Assembly: GCA_964453525.1 (NCBI GenBank)
Contig: CAYVOV010000001.1
Span: 62,001-126,000, forward strand
Origin: CAYVOV01 sp964453525
GTDB taxonomy: Bacteria > Chloroflexota > Dehalococcoidia > Dehalococcoidales > UBA2162
Length of the DNA: 64,000 bases
Direction: 5' to 3'
Below the pieces are notes generated by a model that did not search any database, was not told the DNA's origin, and saw nothing but the letters and a program-made list of their open reading frames with translations. Below, one piece after another: positions 36,869 to 45,685 of the stretch (the first letter of the stretch is position 1; the number at the start of each line of letters is the position of its first letter). Position numbers and translations under genes: made by a program.

Positions 36869-37735
36869 ATGAATAAACAGAAGACACTCGCTTTCTTCGG
36901 AGCCCACCCGGACGATGAGACTTTCGGCATGGGCTCCACTTTAGCTCAGTACGCCATGTCCGGGGTCAAAGTGTATTATGTTTGCTCCACCGGCGGGGAG
37001 GCGGGAACGGTTGGGCCAGAATATTTGAAAGGGCATGATTCTATTAAAGATTTACGTGTCCATGAATTGAAGTGCGCTGCAGAAGCGCTTGGTTTAGCCG
37101 GTGTCTTTTACCTTGGATACGGTGATTCCGGCATGCGTGGCTCGGCTGATAATGAGCGCCCGGACTCGCTGGCGATGGCTCCCGTTGAGGAGGTAGCCGG
37201 ACGTGCCGTGAAAATCATCCGTGAAATCAGACCGGATGTGGTGGTAACCCATGATGCCGGCGGCGGCTATGGTCACCCGGACCATGTAGCCACGCACAAT
37301 GCCGTTACCAGAGCCTTCTATGCTGCTGGCGATGCCGGGCAATATCCTGAAGCGGGTCCGGTATTTCAGCCTCGAAAGCTTTATTTCGGAGTGCGTTCTT
37401 TCAAATTTATGAAACTAATCGTCCGCCTGATGCCGTTGTTCGGACAGGACCCTCACCATTTCGGTCGCAACGGGGATGTCGACCTCACCAAAATAATGGC
37501 TGTAGAATATCCTGTCCATGCCGTTGTTAACCTCACCAAACAGGCTACTGAGATTCGGAATAAAGCCGTAGCCTGTCACGCCAGCCAGAGTGGCGGCGGC
37601 CGAAGGCGCTTCGGACCCTTTATGGTCATGCAAATGATTGATAAGATACGGGGACCCCGGGACCACTTCATGCGGGCTTATCCGCCGCCTGACAGCCAGC
37701 GGAAGGAAAAGGACCTGTTTGAAGGCATTGAATAA
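36869..37735 (+). CDS. PIG-L / LmbE-family deacetylase
   Basis: This 288-residue protein has the zinc-binding AHPDDE motif (about 12) and GHPDH (about 138), with a catalytic Asp in the first motif, as in N-acetylglucosaminyl deacetylases such as MshB and LmbE. Family members remove acetyl or similar amide groups from sugars or thiol cofactors in the cytoplasm. A shorter relative is at 58753, also near a cupin gene. The substrate is unknown. Confidence 0.87.
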   Translation: MNKQKTLAFFGAHPDDETFGMGSTLAQYAMSGVKVYYVCSTGGEAGTVGPEYLKGHDSIKDLRVHELKCAAEALGLAGVFYLGYGDSGMRGSADNERPDSLAMAPVEEVAGRAVKIIREIRPDVVVTHDAGGGYGHPDHVATHNAVTRAFYAAGDAGQYPEAGPVFQPRKLYFGVRSFKFMKLIVRLMPLFGQDPHHFGRNGDVDLTKIMAVEYPVHAVVNLTKQATEIRNKAVACHASQSGGGRRRFGPFMVMQMIDKIRGPRDHFMRAYPPPDSQRKEKDLFEGIE

Positions 37736-37789
37736 TATTACGAATTAGCCGGTAATTGCCCTGTGTTTCGCCTGTCCTTGTTACCAAAA

Positions 37790-38206
37790 TTACCTTTTTG
37801 GTTCCTGAGCAAGCTCTATATATGCCCCACAGGCTGATTCGGGGTCAAGGAAAGCAATTCTTGGTCCACCAGTTCTTTCCGGCAATATGAACCGTGGGTC
37901 TTCCACACTGACACCATTTTCTCTCAGTGATTGAACCGAGGCATCGATATCGTCAACCTTACATGACAGGTGAAATAGACCTTCACCGTGCTTTTCCAGG
38001 AACTTACCGACACGATGCTCGGAGTCGGTAGGCTGAATCAGTTCGATGGCATTGTTGCCCACGGTAATCATAAAAGCTTTACCCCCGGGAAGCATCATTA
38101 CATCTGAAGACCTGGCTTTTAATCCGAATATCCTGGTGTATAAATCTATTCCCTTATCAAGGTCTTTGACTATATGCCCCACATGACTATAGGAATGAAA
38201 TATCAT
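37790..38206 (-). CDS. VOC-family protein, methylmalonyl-CoA epimerase-like
   Basis: This 138-residue protein has two beta-alpha-beta-beta-beta modules: HVGHIVKDLDKGIDLYTRIFG at the start and LFHLSCKVDDID (about 75), with a late glutamate in AYIELAQ. His, His and Glu are the expected metal ligands of the vicinal-oxygen-chelate fold. It resembles methylmalonyl-CoA epimerase in length and layout but could be a lyase or dioxygenase. It is the last gene of the leftward solute-binding-protein/SDR/VOC run, with GGAGAG upstream. Confidence 0.78.
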   Translation of the reverse strand: MIFHSYSHVGHIVKDLDKGIDLYTRIFGLKARSSDVMMLPGGKAFMITVGNNAIELIQPTDSEHRVGKFLEKHGEGLFHLSCKVDDIDASVQSLRENGVSVEDPRFILPERTGGPRIAFLDPESACGAYIELAQEPKR

Positions 38207-38267
38207 ATTGGCTCTCCTTTCAGTGGCTTAAAAACTGTCTATCTGTATTCCTCGGATCGCCCGTGCC

Positions 38268-39056
38268 TTATGCAACGGGACCGCGCCCGGCCGGTCCGCC
38301 GTCAATCTGAATCAACTGCCCGTTAATAAAACTGGCGGTTTCATCGGACGCCAGAAAAACCACCAGGTTGGCGATTTCCTGCGGTGTTCCTAGCTTCGGT
38401 CCCGGTTTATCATCGGTGGGCACTACAGGAGGTCTGGATGTATTGATATTTCCGGTGCGCAGCACACCGCCCGGTACGACGGCGTTACAGCGTATCTTCT
38501 GAGGACCATATGCTGCCGCAACACCTTTGGTAAGGGCATTAATTCCTGCCTTGGAGATAGCATAGGCATGCCCGCGGGGGCCGCCACCCATTGAAGCAAT
38601 CGATGAGGTATTGATGATGCTTCCGCCGCCACGCTTCAGCATTTCCGGGACAACGGCCCTTATGGTGAGAATAGACCCGCGAAGATTTATTTCCATAGTA
38701 TGGTCATATACGTCAAGGTCCAGGTTGACGATATCAGTGCCGTAGTCTATGCCTACGGCATTATCGATGGCGCCAATGGCGGCAACAGTGTTATAGAGTA
38801 CATCCACACCACCGTATTTCTCCACAGCTTGTTTTACCATTGCCTGGACATCGGACTCGTTTGATATATCCATTTTGATTGCAGTAGCATCCCCGCCTGC
38901 ATCGCGGATTTCGGCGGCAGTTTTTTCAGCATCTGTAATATTCAGGTCAGCTATAATGACTTTAGCGCCCTCCTTTGCCATTAATTTAGCGGTTGCGGCA
39001 CCCATATTGGTGGCACCGCCGGCACAAATTGCCACTTTACCATTAAGAGTCCCCAT
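38268..39056 (-). CDS. Short-chain dehydrogenase/reductase
   Basis: This 262-residue SDR has an unusual glycine motif, CAGGATNMG, in place of the common GGxxGIG. It keeps the catalytic serine (NTSSIAS) and Tyr-x3-Lys (YAISKAG), then VVPGGV and IQIDGGP. The start at 39056 follows GGAGGAA; a frame beginning at a TTG (39071) is less likely. It is the middle gene of the leftward run, 110 bases after the solute-binding-protein gene. Confidence 0.85.
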   Translation of the reverse strand: MGTLNGKVAICAGGATNMGAATAKLMAKEGAKVIIADLNITDAEKTAAEIRDAGGDATAIKMDISNESDVQAMVKQAVEKYGGVDVLYNTVAAIGAIDNAVGIDYGTDIVNLDLDVYDHTMEINLRGSILTIRAVVPEMLKRGGGSIINTSSIASMGGGPRGHAYAISKAGINALTKGVAAAYGPQKIRCNAVVPGGVLRTGNINTSRPPVVPTDDKPGPKLGTPQEIANLVVFLASDETASFINGQLIQIDGGPAGRGPVA

Positions 39057-39110
39057 TGGTTCCTCCTTCAACCTTTAGCAGTGGTGTGGAAAATATTATC
39101 ATATTAAGGA

Positions 39111-39149
39111 CAGGGAGTGCCGGAAGAATAAAAAATTCGGCACTCCCTG
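39111..39149 (-). promoter_or_regulatory. Intercistronic hairpin after the solute-binding-protein gene
   Basis: Perfect 12-base arms (39111-39122 and 39138-39149, CAGGGAGTGCCG and its complement) have a 15-base loop. No T-run follows on the minus strand, so it is more likely an mRNA-stabilising or partial-termination hairpin, as often found after highly expressed binding-protein genes, than a full terminator. Confidence 0.6.
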
Positions 39150-39166
39150 AAAATATACGGTACTGC

Positions 39167-40969
39167 CTAATATCCCATAGACTTCTTTAGTTCCTGGTCA
39201 ATCCAGACAAACTGTGTCCATTTATTGGGATTCCAGTAGCCGAGCGTGTCTTCACCGTGGTAGTTCTTTAGCCAGGGCCACCAGACGCGGTAAAGCGGTT
39301 CCTGTACGGTGGGGATTGCCCAGGCCTGGTCCAGGACATATTTCATAAGCTCTTTGTATATTGCGTCGGCTTGCTCCATACTTCCCAGTCTGAGAGCATT
39401 CGCCATTTCAACCTTGGCCTCTTCAACCTTGGGGTCATCAACAAAACTCTGGTTGTTGCGCTGGTCTCCCGAAAAGGCAAGACAGGCGAAATAGGTTGCC
39501 ACAGGCGGGTAGTTTCCAAATACCATTTCTTCATATTCCCTGCCACCCCGCACGGACTCCAGGGCTCCCCATTCCAGGGTCTCCAGCGTCAGGTCAATCC
39601 CCACTTTGGACCACTGGTCCTTTACAACTGAGAAGTAGTCGACTCTGTCAGATCTATTATCCATAATAAACGTTGTCTTGAAACCATCAGGATAGCCTGC
39701 TTCCGCCAGTAGTTGCTTGGCTTTATCGGGATTATAGGAATAAAGTTCCTGGACTGATTCCGGTGCTTCTTCAAGCGAGAGATAGGCACCCTCGTATTCA
39801 GGAGAATAAGTTAATGGCCAGCTCTGAATTCGGCCCAGACCGCCGCGTAACTCTTTATTTATTGTCTCAAAATCGGTTGCCATCATCATAGCCCGGCGTA
39901 CCCTTAAATCGTCGAAAGGTGCCTTGTCTGTCCTCATCATCATAACCGGAGGGAAAGGGTCATGGTACATGAACTTGAGTAGGTCCGGGCGTTGTTTCAT
40001 CAGAGTGTCAGTATCTTCCGTTGAAACGCCTGCCAGTACATCAAGCTGACCCGTCCTTATGGCAGCTAGTTGTGTGGACTTGTCAGGTATAATAAGGAAC
40101 TTAACCCCATCCACGTAAGGCAGCTGGTTTCCCTTGCCCGGACCTATCGGGTCCTTCATCCAGTAGTTGGGGTTCTTGAGCAGAGTTGCCGAGCTAGCAG
40201 CGACATAATCGGTCAATATAAATGGGCCGGAGCCAACGGAAACTCTCCAGTCACGCATATCACCATATTTATTAATCACCTCAGGAGGCACTATGTAGGC
40301 ACACTCGCCGAAGCGGAGTAAGGCGAGCGCAACTTCTTCCGGCGGGACCTTGATAACGACCGTATACTTGTCCGGTGCGGTTATTTCGGCTCCTCTGAGT
40401 GCCGGGAATGCCTTGTAAATATAGGCCCTTTCATCGGTAATGTGCATTTTCAGGGTGAAGACTACATCATCGGCTGTGAGTTCACGCCCGTTTACCAGGT
40501 TGCTGGCCTCACTTTCCGGGTTATCTGCCCAGCGTATACCTTTCCGGATATTCCAGGTCATAATACCTTCGGACAGTCGGGAGAAATCCCAGTCCTCTGC
40601 TATATATCCAGCTTTCAGGTCCCACCGGTCGCCATAAGTTGCAAAGTCAGTCTTATTGGTGCCGGCCGGGCCTTTTGTCCAGTCTCCTCCCCAGAGCTCC
40701 TCATTGGTCAGTTTTAACGTAGTCGCCTGAAAAAACAGACCGGTAATTTCGTCAAAAGCCAGAATGTCTCCAGATGGTAACGTGACCCTGCTACCATATT
40801 CTGGAACTTCTGAGCCAACTGTTATTTCCTCTTCTTCCTCCTCTTCCTCACCAATTACTATTTCCTCTTCTTCCTCCTCTTCTTCCGTCACCGCCGGACC
40901 GCATGAAGCTATAAGCAAGGACATTGCCATTAAGCAACTTACTAATAGCCACGTAATTTTCTTTGTCAT
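39167..40969 (-). CDS. ABC-type solute-binding lipoprotein (peptide/nickel family 5)
   Basis: This 600-residue protein starts with a lipoprotein signal (lipobox LIASC, modified Cys23), then an unusual linker with two runs of eight glutamates separated by IVIG. The rest is a family-5 extracellular solute-binding protein: WNIRKGIRWADN (about 130), LTADDVVFTLK, GSGPFIL, and RRAMMMATD (about 345). It would capture a ligand outside the membrane. No permease or ATPase gene follows; an SDR and a VOC gene do. GAGGAGG precedes the start. The ligand is unknown. Confidence 0.87.
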   Translation of the reverse strand: MTKKITWLLVSCLMAMSLLIASCGPAVTEEEEEEEEIVIGEEEEEEEEITVGSEVPEYGSRVTLPSGDILAFDEITGLFFQATTLKLTNEELWGGDWTKGPAGTNKTDFATYGDRWDLKAGYIAEDWDFSRLSEGIMTWNIRKGIRWADNPESEASNLVNGRELTADDVVFTLKMHITDERAYIYKAFPALRGAEITAPDKYTVVIKVPPEEVALALLRFGECAYIVPPEVINKYGDMRDWRVSVGSGPFILTDYVAASSATLLKNPNYWMKDPIGPGKGNQLPYVDGVKFLIIPDKSTQLAAIRTGQLDVLAGVSTEDTDTLMKQRPDLLKFMYHDPFPPVMMMRTDKAPFDDLRVRRAMMMATDFETINKELRGGLGRIQSWPLTYSPEYEGAYLSLEEAPESVQELYSYNPDKAKQLLAEAGYPDGFKTTFIMDNRSDRVDYFSVVKDQWSKVGIDLTLETLEWGALESVRGGREYEEMVFGNYPPVATYFACLAFSGDQRNNQSFVDDPKVEEAKVEMANALRLGSMEQADAIYKELMKYVLDQAWAIPTVQEPLYRVWWPWLKNYHGEDTLGYWNPNKWTQFVWIDQELKKSMGY

Positions 40970-41282
40970 AGTTAAAAAACCTCCTCTGGCATATTCAGGA
41001 AATCGCAGGCATCTTTTGCCCAGACGTTAAGGGGAATAAATTACGGTTTTTGCCTGATAAATTACAATAAATCACATTACCAACCTCCTTATTGGCTGGC
41101 CCCACCATACTCCTCCCATAACTGTGAGCTTGCTCATAGGAGGTGATATATGAGCATTAACCTGCTAGGCTGGGAAAGAACCTGCATACAGCCCTCCAGT
41201 TTGTTATGGCAGGGCCAACTCAATATATAGAATATATAATTGTTTTTTCCTTGTAGCTGAAGTATAATTGCCTACAACCTAT
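40970..41282 (-). promoter_or_regulatory. Long, possibly structured leader of the solute-binding-protein operon
   Basis: From the predicted promoter to ATG 40969 the transcript would carry a leader of roughly 330 bases. It contains complementary segments at about 41093-41108 and 41204-41217, and an inner hairpin with CTCCT/AGGAG and TGAGC/GCTCA arms at about 41110-41142. It may fold as a regulatory RNA, but it matches no riboswitch I recognise. A short frame on the other strand is listed separately. Confidence 0.35.
41150..41230 (+). CDS. Possible 26-residue small ORF
   Basis: ATG 41150 is preceded at six bases by AGGAGGTGAT, an exceptionally complete match to the 16S anti-Shine-Dalgarno region. 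The 26-residue frame (MSINLLGWERTC...) ends at TAG 41230. It is antisense to the predicted leader of the solute-binding-protein gene and overlaps its hairpin arms, so the good ribosome-binding site may be accidental. Confidence 0.25.
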   Translation: MSINLLGWERTCIQPSSLLWQGQLNI

Positions 41283-41339
41283 GTACGTAACCGATGTTCG
41301 GACTCGACCATAATATCAGATTGTTGTGAATACTGTCAA
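41283..41339 (-). promoter_or_regulatory. Predicted regulated promoter/operator of the solute-binding-protein operon
   Basis: On the minus strand TTGACA (complement of 41334-41339), an 18-base spacer and TATTAT (complement of 41310-41315) are followed after one base by a 26-base site (41283-41308) with the core CCGAACATCGG. The same -35, spacer length, -10 and site recur upstream of 43348, with 24 of 26 site bases identical. The site would cover the transcription start, which fits repression. The MarR protein encoded at 41478 is the natural candidate to bind it. Confidence 0.75.
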
Positions 41340-41477
41340 GGTAATTATTAAATGTTTTTCAGTGAGTCCGGGATATATTGGCGGCGTCTTGGACTTATTG
41401 AATAGTTAGTGCTAGTATACGAGTCAAAAAATAAACATAATTATCTTGAAATATTAGAAAGGTATCGGTGTAATGAT

Positions 41478-41984
41478 ATGGAAAAAGTTGTAACAATCGA
41501 TTTTAAACATGCTCTTTGGCAGCTATTAAACCGTACCCGGCACTTGGTCTACAAGAATAGGATGAGGGAACTAAAAGACAATGGTGTTTCCTATAATAAC
41601 GCCATGATTCTATACACTGCTTTGAGGCTGGGGAAAGGGGCAACTCCGGCGCAAATATCCCGGGGATTGTCTCTGGAACGCCATACCGTTTCCGAATCTC
41701 TAATAAAGATGGAAAATGAAGGGCTGATTAGAAGAATAAAAGACCTGAGCAGGAAGAACCTGATTCGTATTGAAGTGACTGATAAGGGATTTGAGGTCTA
41801 TCGCCGGTCTGCTAACCGCGAGTCAACAAAGGGCATCATGTCAGTTCTCGCCCGGGAGGAACAGTATGAGCTGTGGCGTCTTTTAGCCAAAGTACGTGAT
41901 GAGGCAGCGAGGCAGCTTGGCTTGAAATTTGTGGATATGGCTCCGCCGTCGGATCCGCCGGAATCATATTTCGATGAAGTGTAA
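41478..41984 (+). CDS. MarR-family transcriptional regulator
   Basis: This 168-residue winged-helix protein has a helical dimerisation N-terminus, then a recognition region (TPAQISRGLSLERHTVSESL, about 55-75), a wing (RRIKDLSRKNLIRIEVTDKG) and a C-terminal helix. It resembles the regulator at 50105, including the tail MSVLAREEQ...LW and PPSDPP, so the two are paralogues. I chose ATG 41478; a GTG at 41409 would add 23 residues outside the family's usual start. It lies between two genes with matching operator sites and probably controls them. Confidence 0.86.
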   Translation: MEKVVTIDFKHALWQLLNRTRHLVYKNRMRELKDNGVSYNNAMILYTALRLGKGATPAQISRGLSLERHTVSESLIKMENEGLIRRIKDLSRKNLIRIEVTDKGFEVYRRSANRESTKGIMSVLAREEQYELWRLLAKVRDEAARQLGLKFVDMAPPSDPPESYFDEV

Positions 41985-42132
41985 CGGATTTCTGCGGCGG
42001 TAAACCTCCAATGGGTAATCATTCGGTAGTCGTCATTATCCGGGTGTAGTGCCAGTATAAAATTCGGGTAAATTACGCTCATGATAATACGTGATTTTAA
42101 GGCAAGAGAAACAGGAAAGGAGGAACAATTAT

Positions 42133-43164
42133 ATGGAAGGCTCGCTGAATATTGCACCGCTTTCGATTGATAGGACAGGCCTTGACCGAAACGCATTATC
42201 CGGTAATGTGGCATTAATTACCGGCGGCGGAGGAAATATAGGACTGGCAACAGCCAGGTCCCTTGCCTGGCTGGGAGCGAGAATTATAATCGTTGATATC
42301 AATCCTCAGATTGGTTCCAGGGCAGCGGAACTTATCAACAGTGAGAATAAGGAGAACACGGCGCTTTTTATTGAGACCGACATCACTGATGAAGGCAGCG
42401 TGAACGCAGTGTCTGAAAAATCTCTCACCGCTTTCGGTAAAGTTGACATACTTATACATGCTGCTATGGATATGAGTCTTGGCGCCGATATCTTGAATAC
42501 TACCGTCGACGTGCTGGACAGGCAATATGCAATCTCTGCCCGGGGAGCACTGCTATGCATACGGGCTTTTGTACCCGGGATGCTGGAGCGTGGTCACGGC
42601 GTCGTTACTTATCTGGCAAGCGCCTTTCGGCATCCCACGGCGCCCGGAAACTACTGTGCCACCAAGGCGGCTACAAGTTCGGTGATAATGTCACTGGCAT
42701 CGGAGCTGGGAAAAGTCGAGGATACCGGAGTTGCCGTCTTCACCATGGTTCCGGGCTGGGTAGGGAGACCTGCTTCCACTGAAGAACGCACCGTCCCCCC
42801 ACCGACTGGAACACGGCTACCGCGACGTTTTCCCGGGGCTAACGTAGGATATGAGGAGCGGATGCCGCCGGAAGACCTGGGAGCAGCCCTCTCATATGCA
42901 ATTGTGCACGCTTCAGAGATACATGGCTCGGGAATAACTGCCGGTCAGGTGCTGAAACATATCGGCTGGAAGTTTCCGAGACCTGACCTGGTTCCCGAAA
43001 AGGATTTCGCTAGATTGAGAGATGCGGCTGCTGTAAGGATATTCGGCTATCTGGGTCAGGGTTTTGCCAGACCCGGAGACCCGACGGCTTCAATTGACCG
43101 TAATGATGCTCAGCCGGGCGAGTCCCTTAATTTTCTTACTCTCATGGGAGTATCAACCGAGTAA
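42133..43164 (+). CDS. Short-chain dehydrogenase/reductase with C-terminal extension
   Basis: This 343-residue protein has an SDR core (GGGGNIGLATA, HAAMDMSL, Tyr-x3-Lys in YCATKAA) and an extra C-terminal region of about 80 residues. The usual catalytic serine region reads TYLASAF, and the NAG motif reads HAA, so activity may be altered. AGGAGG precedes ATG 42133. It follows the MarR gene by 148 bases on the same strand. The substrate is unknown. Confidence 0.8.
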   Translation: MEGSLNIAPLSIDRTGLDRNALSGNVALITGGGGNIGLATARSLAWLGARIIIVDINPQIGSRAAELINSENKENTALFIETDITDEGSVNAVSEKSLTAFGKVDILIHAAMDMSLGADILNTTVDVLDRQYAISARGALLCIRAFVPGMLERGHGVVTYLASAFRHPTAPGNYCATKAATSSVIMSLASELGKVEDTGVAVFTMVPGWVGRPASTEERTVPPPTGTRLPRRFPGANVGYEERMPPEDLGAALSYAIVHASEIHGSGITAGQVLKHIGWKFPRPDLVPEKDFARLRDAAAVRIFGYLGQGFARPGDPTASIDRNDAQPGESLNFLTLMGVSTE

Positions 43165-43230
43165 ACCGGAGCCTGTTGTCAAGGATGCCTATATTATCAT
43201 TAAGGCGTGCATTATTACATTTAGCTGGTC

Positions 43231-43288
43231 TTGACATCTGTTTTTCTGAACTGATATTATTAGTCGATTCCGAACATCGGATACGTAC
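43231..43288 (+). promoter_or_regulatory. Predicted regulated promoter/operator of the EthD-like gene
   Basis: TTGACA (43231-43236), an 18-base spacer and TATTAT (43255-43260) are followed after two bases by the 26-base site 43263-43288 (core CCGAACATCGG). It is 24 of 26 identical to the site of the solute-binding-protein operon, in matching orientation to its promoter. It lies 60 bases upstream of ATG 43348. Confidence 0.78.
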
Positions 43289-43347
43289 TTATACCTTGAT
43301 ACTGAATTCACCCCCTAGAATGACTTATTAAAAAGAGGAGGAAAGCC

Positions 43348-44124
43348 ATGCCTATGATTAAGGATGTCTTTATGCTCAACTCTCATGACCTGCCGAATGA
43401 ACTGCCCGCATTTGAAAGGTGGTACCTCAGATACCATGCTCCGGAGGTAATATCTAACAGAGGTCCGTTGCTGGTTCGTATGATAGGTTATCGACCGCTC
43501 CCTGTAATACCGGAGGCACTCGCCTATGGCTACTATAACCAGCGTGTCACCGAGGCCTGGTTCCGCAGCGTTGAAGAGAGACCGGCGATGGTCGTGGGGC
43601 AACCCAGCGGTATTTTGAACTACAGATGGCAGGCACCGTGGGCAAAAGAATCGTCACTGCAGCAGGGACCCAATCCCACACCGGGTGTAGCAATTACCTG
43701 TCATACTCAACCGGATAACATCTTCATCGGCGGTAAATATACTGCCGATGAAAAGACCATTTTACGCTGGTACACGATTGCCAAATATCCAGAAGGTGTA
43801 TCGATTGATGACGGCGAGGACTGGTTCCTTAATGTTCATTCTAAAGAAGTCCTGGAACAGCCCGGCCTTACCGCTTACTTCAGCAGTCGTGCCATTGATA
43901 TGCCGGGTCGACCGGCAGTCTGGATAAGATTAACCGAACAGTGGTATGAGAACTTCTATGGCTGGAAGGAATCGGTAATAGATAATCCTCCCAAATACAC
44001 CAAGCCGCCCTGGGCAAAATATGATAAATATCCGTTCCTGGAGCCGTATGTAGATTTCACCAGCACTTTTCTCATGGAACGGCCTGACCATGATTACCTC
44101 AGAGAGGCTACCCCATATCCGTAA
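43348..44124 (+). CDS. EthD-like protein with two dimeric alpha/beta-barrel-type halves
   Basis: This 258-residue protein is not firmly recognised. Residues about 24-55 (ERWYLRYHAPEVI) and about 171-200 (EDWFLNVHSKEVL) show the same pattern W-(Y/F)-L-x2-H-x2-EV, suggesting two copies of an EthD-like ferredoxin-fold domain. EthD-like proteins bind or process small aromatic or polyketide-like ligands. A single-copy promoter with the MarR-type site lies just upstream, tying it to the solute-binding-protein operon. AGAGGAGG precedes the start. No catalytic residues are assigned. Confidence 0.6.
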   Translation: MPMIKDVFMLNSHDLPNELPAFERWYLRYHAPEVISNRGPLLVRMIGYRPLPVIPEALAYGYYNQRVTEAWFRSVEERPAMVVGQPSGILNYRWQAPWAKESSLQQGPNPTPGVAITCHTQPDNIFIGGKYTADEKTILRWYTIAKYPEGVSIDDGEDWFLNVHSKEVLEQPGLTAYFSSRAIDMPGRPAVWIRLTEQWYENFYGWKESVIDNPPKYTKPPWAKYDKYPFLEPYVDFTSTFLMERPDHDYLREATPYP

Positions 44125-44159
44125 CCGGGGGCTTGCTCTAAAGGCTGTATATCCATGTC

Positions 44160-44515
44160 ACCCCGAGATTCTTCGCCCCGACGAATCGGGGGTGAAGAAT
44201 GACATCTGAGGTAAAACCCTGACCGGTGACAGCCGGAGAATCCTGAATAGACTGCTAATTACGGTTCTGCCTGCATTTGATTGGTATTTTTTGCCTCATC
44301 CCTTGCCCTTCAGGGCTTCATCGTAAGATCAGCCGAACGGAGAACCTTTCAGGGTGAACCCCTCTGCAAGCCGAACCATTGAAGATGAAAAAAGTGTTCT
44401 TCTGTCTGAAGAGGGGAGTAAAAGAGAGAGGGGTCGGAGACCCCTCTAGTCAATCTTTCGCCCTCTCAAACAGGCGGGTAATCGCATGGTAAAACAGGAG
44501 CTGTTTGAGAGGGGG
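44160..44515. repeat. Modular intergenic repeat (copy B)
   Basis: It contains a short hairpin repeat near 44160-44210, a CTTCAGGG...CAGCCGAACGGAGA block (44308-44360) shared with copy C (53411-53468), a hairpin at 44427-44447 (AGAGGGGTC arms), and perfect 13-base arms at 44461-44473/44501-44513 (CCCTCTCAAACAG). The last hairpin is shared with copy A in inverse orientation. No gene is visible in this stretch of about 500 bases. Confidence 0.75.
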
Positions 44516-44634
44516 ATAAAGGGAGAGTGCATTAGCCGGACTTCCAAAAATAACGCAATAATGGTAAGGTGTATAACTTAATACTACTATGTGAAAGAAG
44601 AGGATTTTCGTATCTGTTTTTGAGGAGGACAGAA

Positions 44635-45648
44635 ATGAAAGCTGCTGTATTTCATAAAGCGCGTGACATTACTGTCGAAGAGGTGCCGTATCCCGAGCTT
44701 GAACCGGACGGAGTAATCGTTAAGGTAAAAGCCTGCGGAATATGCGGCTCTGACCTGCACCGCTACCGCCACGGAGGTGAAACAAGCATGCGGCTCGGCC
44801 ACGAGTTCAGCGGCGACGTGGTTGAGGTCGGAGCGGATGTAACGGATGTGGCGATAGGAGAGCGTATCGTGGCGATGACGGGAAGAGGGTGCGGTGAGTG
44901 TTACTGGTGCCAGCAGGGAGACTGGATACGCTGCCTGAAAATGGCATTACTCGGCTATGGATTTTCGGGAGCCTTCGCCGAGTACGTTTCGGTTCCGTCG
45001 ATAAGGATAGGTGTGTACGCAGCCAAACTGCCGGATGACCTGACCTATGAAGAAGGCGCTACAGCGGAGCCGTTATCGGTGGCACTTTACGCGGTAAATC
45101 AGCTGAAGCCTCAACCCGGAGATACCGTAGTCGTCCTCGGCCTCGGTATTATCGGCCTCTGTATCATACCGATATTGAAATCGATGGGAGTCACCCAGAT
45201 ACTTGTCAGCGGCCGGAGACAGAAGAGATTGCAGCTGGCTGAAGAGTTCGGCGCTGAGGTAGTCGTGGACGCCGCCAGGCAGGATATCGTACCGATACTT
45301 AAAGGTTTGAACTCTGGTAAGGGAGCCGATATAGTTATCGATACTGCCGGCGCGGAGTCCACCTTCAGGCAGGCGCTCAATATGGTTCACCGGGGTGGCA
45401 AGGTAAATATAGTCGGCTTTTATCAGCAGCCAATTAGCTGGAACCCGTCCTATATAGCGCAGAATGACATTACGCTCGTTGGCTGTGGCTTGCGTTTTGA
45501 TTTACCCGGCGCGGTAGACCTCCTTGAAAGCGGGAAGGTAGATACCAGGCCGTTAATAACTCACCAGTTCCCCCTGGATAAGGTGAAGGAAGCTTTCGAT
45601 ACTCAGGTGGATTCCGACGATGCTGTAAAGGTTCTTGTGAAACCGTAA
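44635..45648 (+). CDS. Zinc-containing medium-chain alcohol dehydrogenase (butanediol/threonine dehydrogenase-like)
   Basis: This 337-residue protein has catalytic-zinc residues in CGICGSDLHRY (Cys37) and GHEFSGDV, and structural-zinc cysteines in CGECYWCQQGDWIRC (C-x2-C-x2-C-x7-C). The Rossmann motif is VLGLGIIGL. The start at 44635 follows GAGGAGG; a frame from 44569 adds 22 unlikely residues. It precedes E1 alpha/beta genes, an arrangement that recalls acetoin/2,3-butanediol catabolism, where this enzyme would interconvert the diol and acetoin with NAD. Another sorbitol- or threonine-type dehydrogenase role is possible. Confidence 0.87.
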   Translation: MKAAVFHKARDITVEEVPYPELEPDGVIVKVKACGICGSDLHRYRHGGETSMRLGHEFSGDVVEVGADVTDVAIGERIVAMTGRGCGECYWCQQGDWIRCLKMALLGYGFSGAFAEYVSVPSIRIGVYAAKLPDDLTYEEGATAEPLSVALYAVNQLKPQPGDTVVVLGLGIIGLCIIPILKSMGVTQILVSGRRQKRLQLAEEFGAEVVVDAARQDIVPILKGLNSGKGADIVIDTAGAESTFRQALNMVHRGGKVNIVGFYQQPISWNPSYIAQNDITLVGCGLRFDLPGAVDLLESGKVDTRPLITHQFPLDKVKEAFDTQVDSDDAVKVLVKP

Positions 45649-45685
45649 CAGCTAAAAAATCCGGTTAACAATAATGGAGGAATAG

